10,451 nt of DNA, from NCBI GenBank assembly GCA_964464635.1, contig CAYXGT010000092.1, forward strand, positions 1 to 10,451, given 5' to 3'. Source of the stretch: CAYLMG01 sp964464635. GTDB lineage: Bacteria; Planctomycetota; Phycisphaerae; Sedimentisphaerales; Anaerobacaceae. The notes under the pieces are model-generated. The model was not told the DNA's origin. It made no database searches and saw nothing but the letters and a program-made list of their open reading frames with translations. Both the position numbers and the translations under genes were made by a program. This document shows, piece by piece, positions 1-6,651 of this stretch; positions within the stretch are counted from its first letter, which is position 1, and each line of letters opens with the position of its first letter.

Positions 1-1191
1 AGAATCAACGGAGAACACGGGACCATCGGCTGGGTGCCAATCTGGTATTTATACAGGTTTGTTCCTTTTGAGAGACTTGTCGCGCTATATAATATCGCGG
101 ATGTTGCTCTCGTTACTCCTCTGCGTGACGGTATGAATCTGATTGCGAAGGAGTTTGTAGCGACCAAGAAAGACGGCAAAGGTGTTCTTATTCTCAGCGA
201 AATGGCTGGTGCTGTCAGTGAGCTCGGAGAGGCGGTTATTGTCAATGCTCATAATAAGGCAGCCATAACCGAAGCTATCAAAAAAGCTCTCGAAATGCCG
301 GCCGAAGAGCAAATTGAGCGTAACAGATTAATGCAGTCCAGACTTTCACGTTATAACGTGACCCGTTGGGCCGATGATTTTGCACAGACTTTAGCAGATG
401 TGAAGAAAGTTCAGCATAAACTATCTGTACGTTACCTTAATGAGACCCTCAAAGGGCAGTTAATTAGAAAGTTTACAAAAAGCTCCAAAAGATTGTTTTT
501 ACTTGATTATGACGGCACATTGGTGGGTTTTACGGGAAGGCCGAAACAGGCAGGGCCTGACGCCAAACTGTTAAAGTTGTTGGGGGCCATCAGCAGCGAC
601 GGAAAAAATGAAGTCGTAATAGTAAGCGGAAGGGACAAGATAACCTTGGAGACGTGGATTGGGAAGCTCGATGTTTCCCTGGTTGCCGAGCATGGCGCCT
701 GGATTAAAGAACGCCGCGGAGAATGGCGAGTAATAGAGCCTTTGCGAAACGACTGGAAAAAGATTATAAAGCCTATCATTGAGCTGTACACTGACAGGAC
801 GCCGGGCTCTTTTCTTGAGGAGAAGGATTTTTCTCTTGTCTGGCATTTTCGCAGGGCAGATCCTGAACTGGCTTATGCCAGGACTCAGGAGTTGCGAGAT
901 GCCATATTGAGCCTTACCGCCAATATGGGTGTAGGTGTTTTTGAGGGCAGCAAAATTCTTGAGGTAAAGAATATGGGTGTGGGCAAGGGAAGGGTCGCAA
1001 AACAGTGGCTTGAAAAACGGAGGAACAGTTTTATCCTTGCGGCAGGCGATGATTATACCGACGAGGATTTATTTTCTGTTTTGCCGGAAAAAGCATTTTC
1101 AATTAAAATCGGATATGGTATTTCGAAGGCACGGTTCAGTCTTGGTTCGGTTTATGAGCTGAGGTTATTACTTGAGAAGTTGGTAAAATGA
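1..1191 (+). CDS. Bifunctional trehalose-6-phosphate synthase/phosphatase (OtsA-OtsB fusion), 3' part
   Basis: This is the C-terminal 396 residues of a two-domain enzyme whose 5' end lies outside the window. The frame is open from base 1, and the GTG at 34 is an internal Val, not a start. Bases 1 to about 410 encode the end of a GT20 trehalose-6-phosphate synthase. They include the family signature TPLRDGMNLIAKEF near bases 115-155, whose Asp and Glu bind the nucleotide-sugar and acceptor. Bases from about 480 onward encode a HAD-family trehalose-phosphatase: DYDGTL (505-522, nucleophile and acid/base Asp), an SGR motif near 622, and GDDYTDED starting at 1045 (Mg-binding acidic cluster). The protein would make trehalose-6-phosphate from a nucleotide-glucose plus glucose-6-phosphate and then dephosphorylate it, in the cytoplasm. 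All phosphatase motifs look intact. It ends in TGA, 21 bp before the treT-like gene on the same strand, which suggests an operon. Confidence 0.93.
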   Translation, partial: RINGEHGTIGWVPIWYLYRFVPFERLVALYNIADVALVTPLRDGMNLIAKEFVATKKDGKGVLILSEMAGAVSELGEAVIVNAHNKAAITEAIKKALEMPAEEQIERNRLMQSRLSRYNVTRWADDFAQTLADVKKVQHKLSVRYLNETLKGQLIRKFTKSSKRLFLLDYDGTLVGFTGRPKQAGPDAKLLKLLGAISSDGKNEVVIVSGRDKITLETWIGKLDVSLVAEHGAWIKERRGEWRVIEPLRNDWKKIIKPIIELYTDRTPGSFLEEKDFSLVWHFRRADPELAYARTQELRDAILSLTANMGVGVFEGSKILEVKNMGVGKGRVAKQWLEKRRNSFILAAGDDYTDEDLFSVLPEKAFSIKIGYGISKARFSLGSVYELRLLLEKLVK

Positions 1192-1212
1192 AAAATTCGT
1201 TTAGGAGCTGTT

Positions 1213-2424
1213 ATGTTAAGTCTTGAAAATTTTCGTCATATAGTACCTGATGAGACGTTGGCAGAGATTTACGCAAGAGCAAGAGGGCTGTACGGCAGGC
1301 ATATTGTCCATCTTAATGCTACCTATCAGGGAGGCGGGGTGGCAGAGATTCTTTACTCTCTTGTTATGCTGATGAATGATGTTGGTATAAATGCAGGCTG
1401 GAGAATCCTCCACGGCAGCCAGGAATTCTTTGAGATAACAAAAAGCTTCCACAATGCACTGCAGGGTGCAAAACTGAATTTATCTGAGAGGAAAAGACGT
1501 TTGTATCTGCAGGTTAACGAAAATTTTTCCAGGTTTACTCATCTGGACCACGATTGTGTGATTATTCACGACCCTCAGCCGCTTGCTTTAATCCGCTCGT
1601 ACAGGAAAAGTCAGCCTTGGATATGGCGCTGCCACATCGATTTGACCGACCCAAATAAAGAGCTGTGGGATTTTCTTAAGGGCTTTTTGCTGAAATATGA
1701 CCAGATTGTTTTCTCAAGTGAAAGGTATTTCAAAAAGGATTTCCCTATAGACCAGAGACTTATGTTTCCGGCGATCAATCCGCTAAGTCAGAAAAACAAA
1801 GAAATCAGCGATGAGATTATTTTAGAGCAGATGAAGAAAGTCGGTGTTCCGACGGACAAACCTGTTATAACGCAGGTATCAAGACTTGACCCCTGGAAGG
1901 ACCCTGAAGGTGTAATCGACGTATTTAAGCTGGTTAAAGAGAAAATCGACTGTCGATTGCTTTTCTGCTACAACGTGGCAAGTGATGACCCTGAGGGGCT
2001 GAGGATGTATGAAAAGGTTTATCGCAAGGCCGGCAAGCTTGTCAGGAAAGGTGACATACTTTTTGTCATTGGTAATACTGAGGCGCTGGTAAATGCCGTC
2101 CAGAGATTTTCCAGCGTAATAATACAGAAATCTACGAGGGAGGGATTCTGCCTGGCTGTCACCGAGGCGATGTGGAAAGCAAAGGCTATTGTGGCCTCAA
2201 ATGTCGGTGGAATACCGGTCCAGATTGAGGATGGAAAGAACGGCTTTTTGTTCAAGCCGAATGACACAAAGGGATTTGCCGATAAGATTGTGCATCTTCT
2301 TAAAAATCCTAATGAAGCAAGAGATATTGGGCTAAAAGCCAAAGAAACAGTGAGACAGAAATTTCTTATAACGAGATTACTGTCGGATTATCTGTATATG
2401 CTGAACGCCATATTGAGCGAATAG
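1213..2424 (+). CDS. treT: Trehalose synthase, TreT-type GT4 glycosyltransferase
   Basis: A 403-residue GT-B glycosyltransferase resembling the archaeal/bacterial TreT enzymes over its whole length. TreT makes trehalose reversibly from a nucleotide-glucose and free glucose. Visible features: the N-terminal acceptor-domain loop NATYQGGGVAEIL (35-47); FHNALQG (79-85); HDPQPLALI (119-127); WRCHIDL (138-144); the nucleotide-sugar-binding VSRLDPWK (222-229, with R224 and K229); and the GT4 EX7E motif REGFCLAVTEAMW (E310 and E318). TreT members are about 400-415 residues, so the length is normal. ATG is preceded by AGGAG at 1203-1207. The gene lies 21 bp after the TPS/TPP gene and 56 bp before the MscS gene. 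The match to TreT rests on remembered family sequences. Other GT4 enzymes such as trehalose phosphorylase are larger and fit less well. Whether it works toward synthesis or degradation of trehalose cannot be seen from the sequence. Confidence 0.88.
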   Translation: MLSLENFRHIVPDETLAEIYARARGLYGRHIVHLNATYQGGGVAEILYSLVMLMNDVGINAGWRILHGSQEFFEITKSFHNALQGAKLNLSERKRRLYLQVNENFSRFTHLDHDCVIIHDPQPLALIRSYRKSQPWIWRCHIDLTDPNKELWDFLKGFLLKYDQIVFSSERYFKKDFPIDQRLMFPAINPLSQKNKEISDEIILEQMKKVGVPTDKPVITQVSRLDPWKDPEGVIDVFKLVKEKIDCRLLFCYNVASDDPEGLRMYEKVYRKAGKLVRKGDILFVIGNTEALVNAVQRFSSVIIQKSTREGFCLAVTEAMWKAKAIVASNVGGIPVQIEDGKNGFLFKPNDTKGFADKIVHLLKNPNEARDIGLKAKETVRQKFLITRLLSDYLYMLNAILSE

Positions 2425-2480
2425 CTTTATTGGCTCACTGTTATTGACATAGGCGATTGGAGGATTGAAAGGAGGCTTTA

Positions 2481-3530
2481 ATGTTGGGATTAATCAGAAG
2501 CTGGCAGGGACTTATCTGGTTGTTCGGGCTTACTCTGGCATTCGGTCTTATCGGCCATTACCTTGTTTTTAAGATATTGCTGAAAATTAGCGGGCGGACG
2601 TCAAGTCCTGTGGATAATTCATTCGTTAATCATTGCTATCGGCCTTTAATGTGGATGATAGTTTTGGTTGTTGTCAGGTTGCTTTTGCCCTATTCGCTTG
2701 GCGGTAGTGCCCTCGAGACTGCCAGACACATTTTCAGCCTTGCTATTATAGCTGTTGTTTGCTGGCTGATAATTAAAAGCACTTATGTTCTGGATGATTA
2801 CATTCTGAATCGTTTTCAGGTTGACAGCAAAGACAATCTCAGGGCCAGGAAAATTCATACGCAATTGGGTGTTTTAAAAAGAATAGTGATTGTAGTTGTT
2901 ATTATTTTGGCGCTGGGCACAATGTTAATGACCTTCGATAAAGTACGTCAGCTTGGCACTACTATTCTGGCATCAGCGGGTATCATTGGCCTTATAGTCG
3001 GTATGGCGGCTCAGAAGACCATAGGGACCTTTATAGCCGGTATTCAGATAGCTTTTACCCAGCCGATTCGCATAGATGACGTTGTCATTGTTGAAAACGA
3101 ATGGGGTCGAATAGAAGAGATAACCTTGACCTATGTTGTTGTCAGAATATGGGATTTAAGGCGTCTGATAGTGCCCATAACCTATTTTATAGAAAAGCCG
3201 TTCCAGAACTGGACTCGAAAGACCGCGGATTTGCTTGGCACAGTGTTCATCCATGTTGATTATACAGTGCCCATCGAGGCTGTCAGGCAGCAGCTGCAAA
3301 GTGTTTTAAAGGAATCTGAGCTATGGGATGGAAAGGTATGTGTGCTGCAGGTTACCAATACCTCCGATAAGACGGTTGAGCTGCGTGCTCTTATGAGTGC
3401 TCCTGATGCGTCTGCCGGCTGGACTCTTCGCTGCCACGTTCGAGAAAAGCTGGTTGAGTTTATTCGGCAAAACTATCCTCAGTCACTGCCGAAACTCCGG
3501 GTCGATTTACCCCAGCCTGTTAAAAGATAA
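2481..3530 (+). CDS. MscS-family small-conductance mechanosensitive ion channel
   Basis: A 349-residue inner-membrane channel that would open under membrane tension and release solutes during hypo-osmotic shock. Hydrophobic segments lie at about residues 11-33, 56-72, 85-103 and 133-151. They are followed by the Ala/Gly-rich pore helix at about 159-192, which includes GIIGLIVGMAAQKTIGTF (167-184). Next comes the soluble beta domain: PIRIDDVV at 195-202, WGRIEEITLTYVVVRIWDLR at 208-227, then IEKPFQNWTR at 237-246. A C-terminal alpha/beta domain follows, ending at PKLRVDLP. It has more transmembrane helices than E. coli MscS (three), as in many environmental MscS homologues. ATG is preceded by a strong AAAGGAGG (2468-2475) at 5 nt spacing. 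It sits last in the trehalose block. A channel that vents osmolytes fits functionally with enzymes that accumulate one, though the link is inferred from position only. Confidence 0.92.
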   Translation: MLGLIRSWQGLIWLFGLTLAFGLIGHYLVFKILLKISGRTSSPVDNSFVNHCYRPLMWMIVLVVVRLLLPYSLGGSALETARHIFSLAIIAVVCWLIIKSTYVLDDYILNRFQVDSKDNLRARKIHTQLGVLKRIVIVVVIILALGTMLMTFDKVRQLGTTILASAGIIGLIVGMAAQKTIGTFIAGIQIAFTQPIRIDDVVIVENEWGRIEEITLTYVVVRIWDLRRLIVPITYFIEKPFQNWTRKTADLLGTVFIHVDYTVPIEAVRQQLQSVLKESELWDGKVCVLQVTNTSDKTVELRALMSAPDASAGWTLRCHVREKLVEFIRQNYPQSLPKLRVDLPQPVKR

Positions 3531-3546
3531 TAATGTTTTGACATTA
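3531..3546. terminator. Possible weak terminator hairpin between convergent genes
   Basis: Immediately after the MscS stop codon lies a perfect 6-bp inverted repeat TAATGT-TTTG-ACATTA, followed on the plus strand by a T-rich stretch (about 3551-3560). It sits in the 64-bp gap between the convergent MscS and response-regulator genes, where a terminator is expected. The stem is entirely AT-rich apart from one G-C pair per arm, so it would be a poor intrinsic terminator. Position and symmetry are seen; function is inferred. Confidence 0.3.
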
Positions 3547-3594
3547 CACTATTTATTTTTTATTCCAAAGAACAGGTTGTAAGAAACGCTCGCA

Positions 3595-4014
3595 TCAATC
3601 TCCGTTTGGCAGCATACTTAGTGTCCAGTACATATTTACCGTTCTTATTGCATCAACGAACTGCTTATAATCGACCGGTTTTGTGATATAGCCCGCAACC
3701 CCCAGTTCAAAGCTTTCGACTATGTTCTGGTCGGCATCGGATGTGGTTAATACCACTACAGGTATCTTTTTGAATGTTTCGTTCTCCTTTATGTGTTTCA
3801 AAAATTCAAAACCGTTCATCCGGGGCATATTCAGGTCCAGAAGTATTACGCAGGGTTTATGAGCAATGTTTTGCCTTAAATAATCCAGCCCGTCTTCGCC
3901 GTCAACTCTGTGTATTAATTCGTTTGTCACATTGATTTCATTGAGGGCACGTTTGGTTGTCATCGCGTCCACGTCGTCGTCTTCAACCAACAATATTGGT
4001 TTGGAGTTTCTCAT
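3595..4014 (-). CDS. Stand-alone receiver-domain response regulator (Rcp1/CheY-like)
   Basis: A 139-residue protein consisting of one receiver (REC) domain and no output domain. All switch residues are present: acidic pocket VEDDD (10-14), phospho-acceptor D60 in LLDLNMPRMNG, the Thr at 90 in VVVLTTS, and K112 in ITKPVD. Its loop-rich form (ILLVEDDDVDAMTTKRAL, FLKHIKENETFKKIPVVVLT) is typical of Rcp1-like regulators that partner phytochrome-type or similar HisKA kinases. It starts inside the 3' end of the kinase gene (32-nt overlap) and is therefore almost certainly translated with it and phosphorylated by it. With no DNA-binding or enzymatic domain, it must act by protein-protein contact or pass phosphate to another partner outside this window. 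The target is not visible. It ends in TGA, convergent with the MscS gene. Confidence 0.93.
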   Translation of the reverse strand: MRNSKPILLVEDDDVDAMTTKRALNEINVTNELIHRVDGEDGLDYLRQNIAHKPCVILLDLNMPRMNGFEFLKHIKENETFKKIPVVVLTTSDADQNIVESFELGVAGYITKPVDYKQFVDAIRTVNMYWTLSMLPNGD

Positions 4015-5536
4015 GTTTTTTTACCTCCCTTTTTTCTTTTGGCAGAGTAAAAAAGAATGTGCTTCCATGCCCTACTTCAGATTCCACCCATGTTTTCCCG
4101 TTGTATAGTGTGATAATTTTTTTCACCATAGCAAGACCTATGCCTGTGCTTTCTACTTCATCACGTCTTTTCAGTGTCTGAAAAATGGTATAGATTTTTT
4201 CATGGTATTTTTTGTCTATGCCGGGGCCGTTGTCGGAGACATAAAATTTCCAGAAGTCGTCCTCTTCGATGCAGCCGACTTTGATAAGGCCCTGCGGCTT
4301 GTCCATATATTTTATGGCATTGCTCAGCAGGTTCTGGAAAAGCTGTATTAAAGATGTCTTATCAGAATTGATACTTGGTAATTTGTTTTCTACTTTTATT
4401 TCAATATTCTCAGGCGGGGCAATGTTTGATATTACCTCTTCTATAATTTGATTGATGTCAACTTGTCTCTTCTCGTTGCTGAGTCGGCCAATTTCAGAGT
4501 ATCTGAGAATTCCGTTAATAAGTTCACTCATCCGCTCCGTTCTTTGTATGAGAAGATTAAGTTGCTTTTGGCCCTGTTCATCCAGCCTGTCTGTATAATC
4601 TTCTACAATCATACCAGCCAGACTGCCAATGGCACGTAACGGGGCCTTTAAGTCATGAGCTGCTATATGGGCAAAATCGGCAAGTTCAATGTTGGCTGCC
4701 GTCAGTTTTACTACTGTTTCTTCCAGTTCTTTGTTTAATTTTGCCAGCTTGGTGTTGGCGTTCACTAAATCGGCGGTGCGTTCTTTGACTCGTAGTTCCA
4801 GCTTTTCATTAAGATTAGTCAGCTCCAGGTCACGTTCCTGTATCTCATACAACATTTCATTGAAGGCATCGATGAGCTGACCTACTTCATCCTTGCTGTG
4901 CTTTAGCGCTCGTGTGGAATAGTCCTTGTTTTCTGAAACATCCTTTGCAACCATAGCCAAGCTCAGGATTGGCCCGGAAATAATCTTCTGAAGTTTTGAC
5001 GAGACAAGAAAGGTTACGAATGTTATGATTGCCGCAATAATTGCCCCGATTGTTGCAGTTCTTGTTGCCCCCTGCTTTATTTCATTAAGGTTGCTCTTTA
5101 AGTAAATCGTACCGATTTTTTCATTGTTGAGTACGATGTTTTTTTGCAGATTCAGGGAATTGTGGGTGAAATAATATCCCTCATCCTTAAATTGTAATAC
5201 GTGTGTACTTGTGTCGTTTGGGTCCTTATTAAAAATTGCCAGGGTGTTACTGTCTTCGGTACAAATTCGAGCGTGAATAATGGAAGGAGCTGCCCGCAGA
5301 GCGCTTAACATCTCTCGGGCATCGTCAGCGTTCTCATAAACCACAGCCGCTTTGGTATTGTCCGCTATTATGGCTGCATGCGTTGAAAGATTTGCTACCA
5401 TTTTTTTCTTGATATCGAAGTATTCCCATGTGATAAAGGCACTTAGTCCCATAAGCAGCGCAGTGGCACTCGTCAGCATTATTATTGCTGTAAGCTTGTT
5501 TTTTATTGTGATGTCATGGAATCTGGTAAAAATCAT
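3983..5536 (-). CDS. Membrane histidine kinase with CHASE8-like periplasmic sensor, HAMP, HisKA and HATPase domains
   Basis: A 517-residue sensor kinase of the inner membrane. TM1 spans about residues 16-36. The periplasmic part, about 40-155, has the CHASE8-like pattern: ANLSTHAAIIADNTKAAVVY (48-67), then DDAREMLSALRAAPSIIHAR (71-90) and an IGTIYL strand. TM2 is at about 162-179, HAMP at about 180-235, and a coiled-coil linker at about 235-285. The HisKA domain has phospho-acceptor H294 in FAHIAAHDLKAPLRAIGSL. The ATPase domain shows the N box (QNLLSNAIKY, 401-410), G1 box DNGPGI (435-440), G2 TGIGLAM (464-470) and GSTFFF (491-496). All catalytic boxes are intact. ATG (5534-5536) follows AGGA at 7 nt spacing. 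The gene lies 15 bp after the yfiR-like gene and overlaps the receiver gene by 32 nt. The CHASE8 domain next to YfiR suggests that YfiR controls the kinase from the periplasm. The CHASE8 call is from pattern memory. Confidence 0.92.
   Translation of the reverse strand: MIFTRFHDITIKNKLTAIIMLTSATALLMGLSAFITWEYFDIKKKMVANLSTHAAIIADNTKAAVVYENADDAREMLSALRAAPSIIHARICTEDSNTLAIFNKDPNDTSTHVLQFKDEGYYFTHNSLNLQKNIVLNNEKIGTIYLKSNLNEIKQGATRTATIGAIIAAIITFVTFLVSSKLQKIISGPILSLAMVAKDVSENKDYSTRALKHSKDEVGQLIDAFNEMLYEIQERDLELTNLNEKLELRVKERTADLVNANTKLAKLNKELEETVVKLTAANIELADFAHIAAHDLKAPLRAIGSLAGMIVEDYTDRLDEQGQKQLNLLIQRTERMSELINGILRYSEIGRLSNEKRQVDINQIIEEVISNIAPPENIEIKVENKLPSINSDKTSLIQLFQNLLSNAIKYMDKPQGLIKVGCIEEDDFWKFYVSDNGPGIDKKYHEKIYTIFQTLKRRDEVESTGIGLAMVKKIITLYNGKTWVESEVGHGSTFFFTLPKEKREVKKHEKLQTNIVG
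4024..4029 (-). promoter_or_regulatory. Ribosome binding site of the response regulator, inside the kinase gene
   Basis: On the minus strand GGGAGG lies 9 nt before the response-regulator ATG (4012-4014). It is embedded in the last codons of the histidine kinase gene. It fixes the regulator's start and implies independent but coupled initiation. The spacing includes a run of seven A. Confidence 0.7.
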
Positions 5537-5551
5537 ATTTCAATCCTGTTG

Positions 5552-6163
5552 CTATTTATCGGCTTTTTTTGTCCCCTCCTTCTTGGGCACTACTTTTTCT
5601 GCCAGTCGCAATAACTGAGAGCTGATTTTCAGGTTTGAGGTATTTGCGGCATCGAGGTTGATTTCAAAACGGACCTTTTTCTCTTCAAGCATAAAATTGA
5701 TAATTCCGCCGTTTTCAAGAAAATTATCGGCTTCGCCGACCGTGAGAATGTTATCAGTCTTGATAAGGTCGATTATCTGCCTGAGATTTTTATTCTCCGA
5801 AGAACAGATAAACAGCACATGGCATTGTTTAAGTTCGTTTATTTTATCGTTCGACTCTTCACTTTTTTCCAATTCTTCTAAAGTCTTTACTCTTCTTATG
5901 ACGACGCTTTTTCCTTTAATCTTTTTGTTCTTGATGGAGTCTAAGATAGTACCGAAAGGGTCTTTGCCGAGGATACCGATGATTATCGGTGTATTACTGT
6001 CAGCCGCTTTCTCCTTAGGCCAGTCAACGAATTGTATAAAGTTATATAAAAAAGCAGCCTTGATTTGGTACTCCTTACTTTCAGCGGCCTGCACCTGCTG
6101 GGCTTGCCCCGATGCCAGAAGGCTTAAAACAAAAAACAATAGTATGTGAGTTTTGAGTCTCAT
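5552..6163 (-). CDS. YfiR-family (DUF4154) periplasmic protein
   Basis: A 203-residue secreted protein. Residues 1-26 form a signal peptide: a basic start MRLK, the hydrophobic core HILLFFVLSLLASG, and a probable cut after VQA (24-26). The mature part carries the YfiR/DUF4154 hallmarks. These are the opening YQIKAAFLYNFIQFVDWP (32-49), an IIGILGKDPFG strand (61-71), the CHVLFICSSE strand (114-123), ILTVGEADNFLENGGIINF (139-157), and a C-terminal helix LKISSQLLRLAEKV. In Pseudomonas, YfiR binds the periplasmic domain of the diguanylate cyclase YfiN and holds it inactive. Here the next gene, 15 bp downstream, is a kinase with the same type of periplasmic domain, so this protein probably acts as its ligand or repressor. 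The ribosome binding site before ATG is weak (AAAAAGAT). The gene ends in TAG. No YfiB-like outer-membrane partner is seen in the window. Confidence 0.9.
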   Translation of the reverse strand: MRLKTHILLFFVLSLLASGQAQQVQAAESKEYQIKAAFLYNFIQFVDWPKEKAADSNTPIIIGILGKDPFGTILDSIKNKKIKGKSVVIRRVKTLEELEKSEESNDKINELKQCHVLFICSSENKNLRQIIDLIKTDNILTVGEADNFLENGGIINFMLEEKKVRFEINLDAANTSNLKISSQLLRLAEKVVPKKEGTKKADK

Positions 6164-6327
6164 TTATCTTTTTGGTATCAAGGTCACCTATGCCGCTTTT
6201 TATCTCGGGTTTTTCCTCTTGTCACCTCTTTTTAAGGCTTTAACGTACAAGTACGAAAAAGGGCGAACTGCTGAAGATAAAAAATAAATCGTCGAGGTTG
6301 TTCTTTTCATAAAACAACATTTTAACC

Positions 6328-6379
6328 CCGAAAATAATAATATTCATACGGTTAGCCTGCAATTTTCTATTATTTTCGG
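6328..6379. repeat. Perfect 12-bp inverted repeat with 28-bp spacer
   Basis: CCGAAAATAATA (6328-6339) is matched exactly by its reverse complement at 6368-6379. The left arm covers the candidate -10 element and the right arm lies just upstream of the candidate -35. The arms could be a split operator, or a leader hairpin if transcription starts at the upstream TATAAT. The repeat is seen directly; any role is inferred. Confidence 0.6.
6334..6362 (-). promoter_or_regulatory. Candidate sigma-70-type promoter of the yfiR-kinase-regulator operon
   Basis: On the minus strand, TTGCAG (6362-6357) and TATTAT (6339-6334) are separated by 17 bp, giving a plausible -35/-10 pair pointing at yfiR, with a leader of about 165 nt. 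A second, perfect -10-like TATAAT lies at 6389-6384 on the same strand but has no matching -35. This assignment is by eye against the E. coli-type consensus. The host's own consensus is unknown. Confidence 0.35.
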
Positions 6380-6418
6380 TGATATTATACTGCCGCTTAA
6401 CGGTTAGCTGATGGAGCA

Positions 6419-6437
6419 AACACGGAAGGAACGTGTT
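6419..6437 (+). promoter_or_regulatory. Hairpin holding the ribosome binding site and start of the small ORF
   Basis: AACACG (6419-6424) and CGTGTT (6432-6437) form a perfect 6-bp stem around the loop GAAGGAA. The loop contains the only ribosome-binding-like sequence, and the 3' arm contains the GTG start at 6433. It could modulate translation or serve as a DNA operator, but it matters only if the small ORF is real. Confidence 0.25.
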
Positions 6438-6651
6438 GAATGTGTTTACGTACCTGTTAGGTGTATATTATCGGCTGTATCGCAGCTTGTTTTTAATTTT
6501 CATATTACTTAATATTGTCACTTGGTCTTATAACGGCAAGGCAGATTTTGTTTCCGATAATAAGTTTTCTAAACCTTCGGGTGGAGATGTATCTCCGGCA
6601 GAACCGGATTGTGAGCTGATATCACAGTGTTTTAAGGGAGAAAACAAATAA
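6433..6651 (+). CDS. Doubtful small hypothetical membrane/secreted protein
   Basis: A 72-codon open frame on the strand opposite its neighbours. It would start at GTG 6433 (or TTG 6436, or GTG 6442) after AAGGA at 6426-6430. Residues about 18-32 are strongly hydrophobic (SLFLIFILLNIVTW) and preceded by Arg residues, like a signal anchor. The rest is polar, with two Cys near the end (CELISQC). Its last 20 bases overlap the 3' end of the minus-strand PPDK-like gene. I recognise no family. Support is the hydrophobic segment and a reasonable ribosome binding site. Against it are the short length, non-ATG start, convergent overlap, and location in an AT-rich spacer where hydrophobic chance ORFs are common. 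Confidence 0.25.
   Translation: MLNVFTYLLGVYYRLYRSLFLIFILLNIVTWSYNGKADFVSDNKFSKPSGGDVSPAEPDCELISQCFKGENK

Larger units (their letters stand above)
6164..6631. other. 468-bp spacer between the yfiR operon and the KaiC/PPDK-like gene
   Basis: No convincing protein-coding gene fills this stretch. The stop of the PPDK-like gene is at 6632 and the yfiR ATG is at 6163, so it must hold the end of one minus-strand transcript and the promoter of the next. I see an AT-rich core with a 12-bp inverted repeat, a 9-bp direct repeat (ACGGTTAGC at 6348-6356 and 6400-6408), a small palindrome CGTAC-AA-GTACG at 6244-6255, and an imperfect hairpin at 6297-6318. There is also a doubtful plus-strand ORF at the right. 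No strong GC hairpin plus T-run terminator follows the PPDK-like gene. Confidence 0.6.

Noticed and set aside
34..36. GTG at 34 as the start of the trehalose enzyme
   Set aside because: The frame is open to base 1 and the upstream codons (RINGEHGTIGW) fit the GT20 domain, so the gene simply begins outside the window.
3088..3240. MscS channel lacking the usual IPN motif after the beta domain
   Set aside because: VPITYF followed by EKPFQNWTR is, as I recall, a common variant in a large MscS subfamily, not a defect.
4014..4030. dnaX-like programmed -1 frameshift fusing the kinase to the receiver (GGGAGG followed by a run of seven A)
   Set aside because: The receiver frame is +1 relative to the kinase, so a -1 slip would not enter it. 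The purine-rich element is at normal spacing for the receiver's own ATG.
5658..6149. 163-codon open frame on the plus strand opposite the yfiR-like gene
   Set aside because: It is fully antisense to a well-recognised gene, has no recognisable domain and shows a composition expected of a shadow frame.
6340..6440. A c-di-GMP (GEMM) or other riboswitch ahead of yfiR
   Set aside because: Short motifs such as GCAAAC and GGTTAGC are reminiscent, but the ordered paired helices and conserved core cannot be laid out on either strand.
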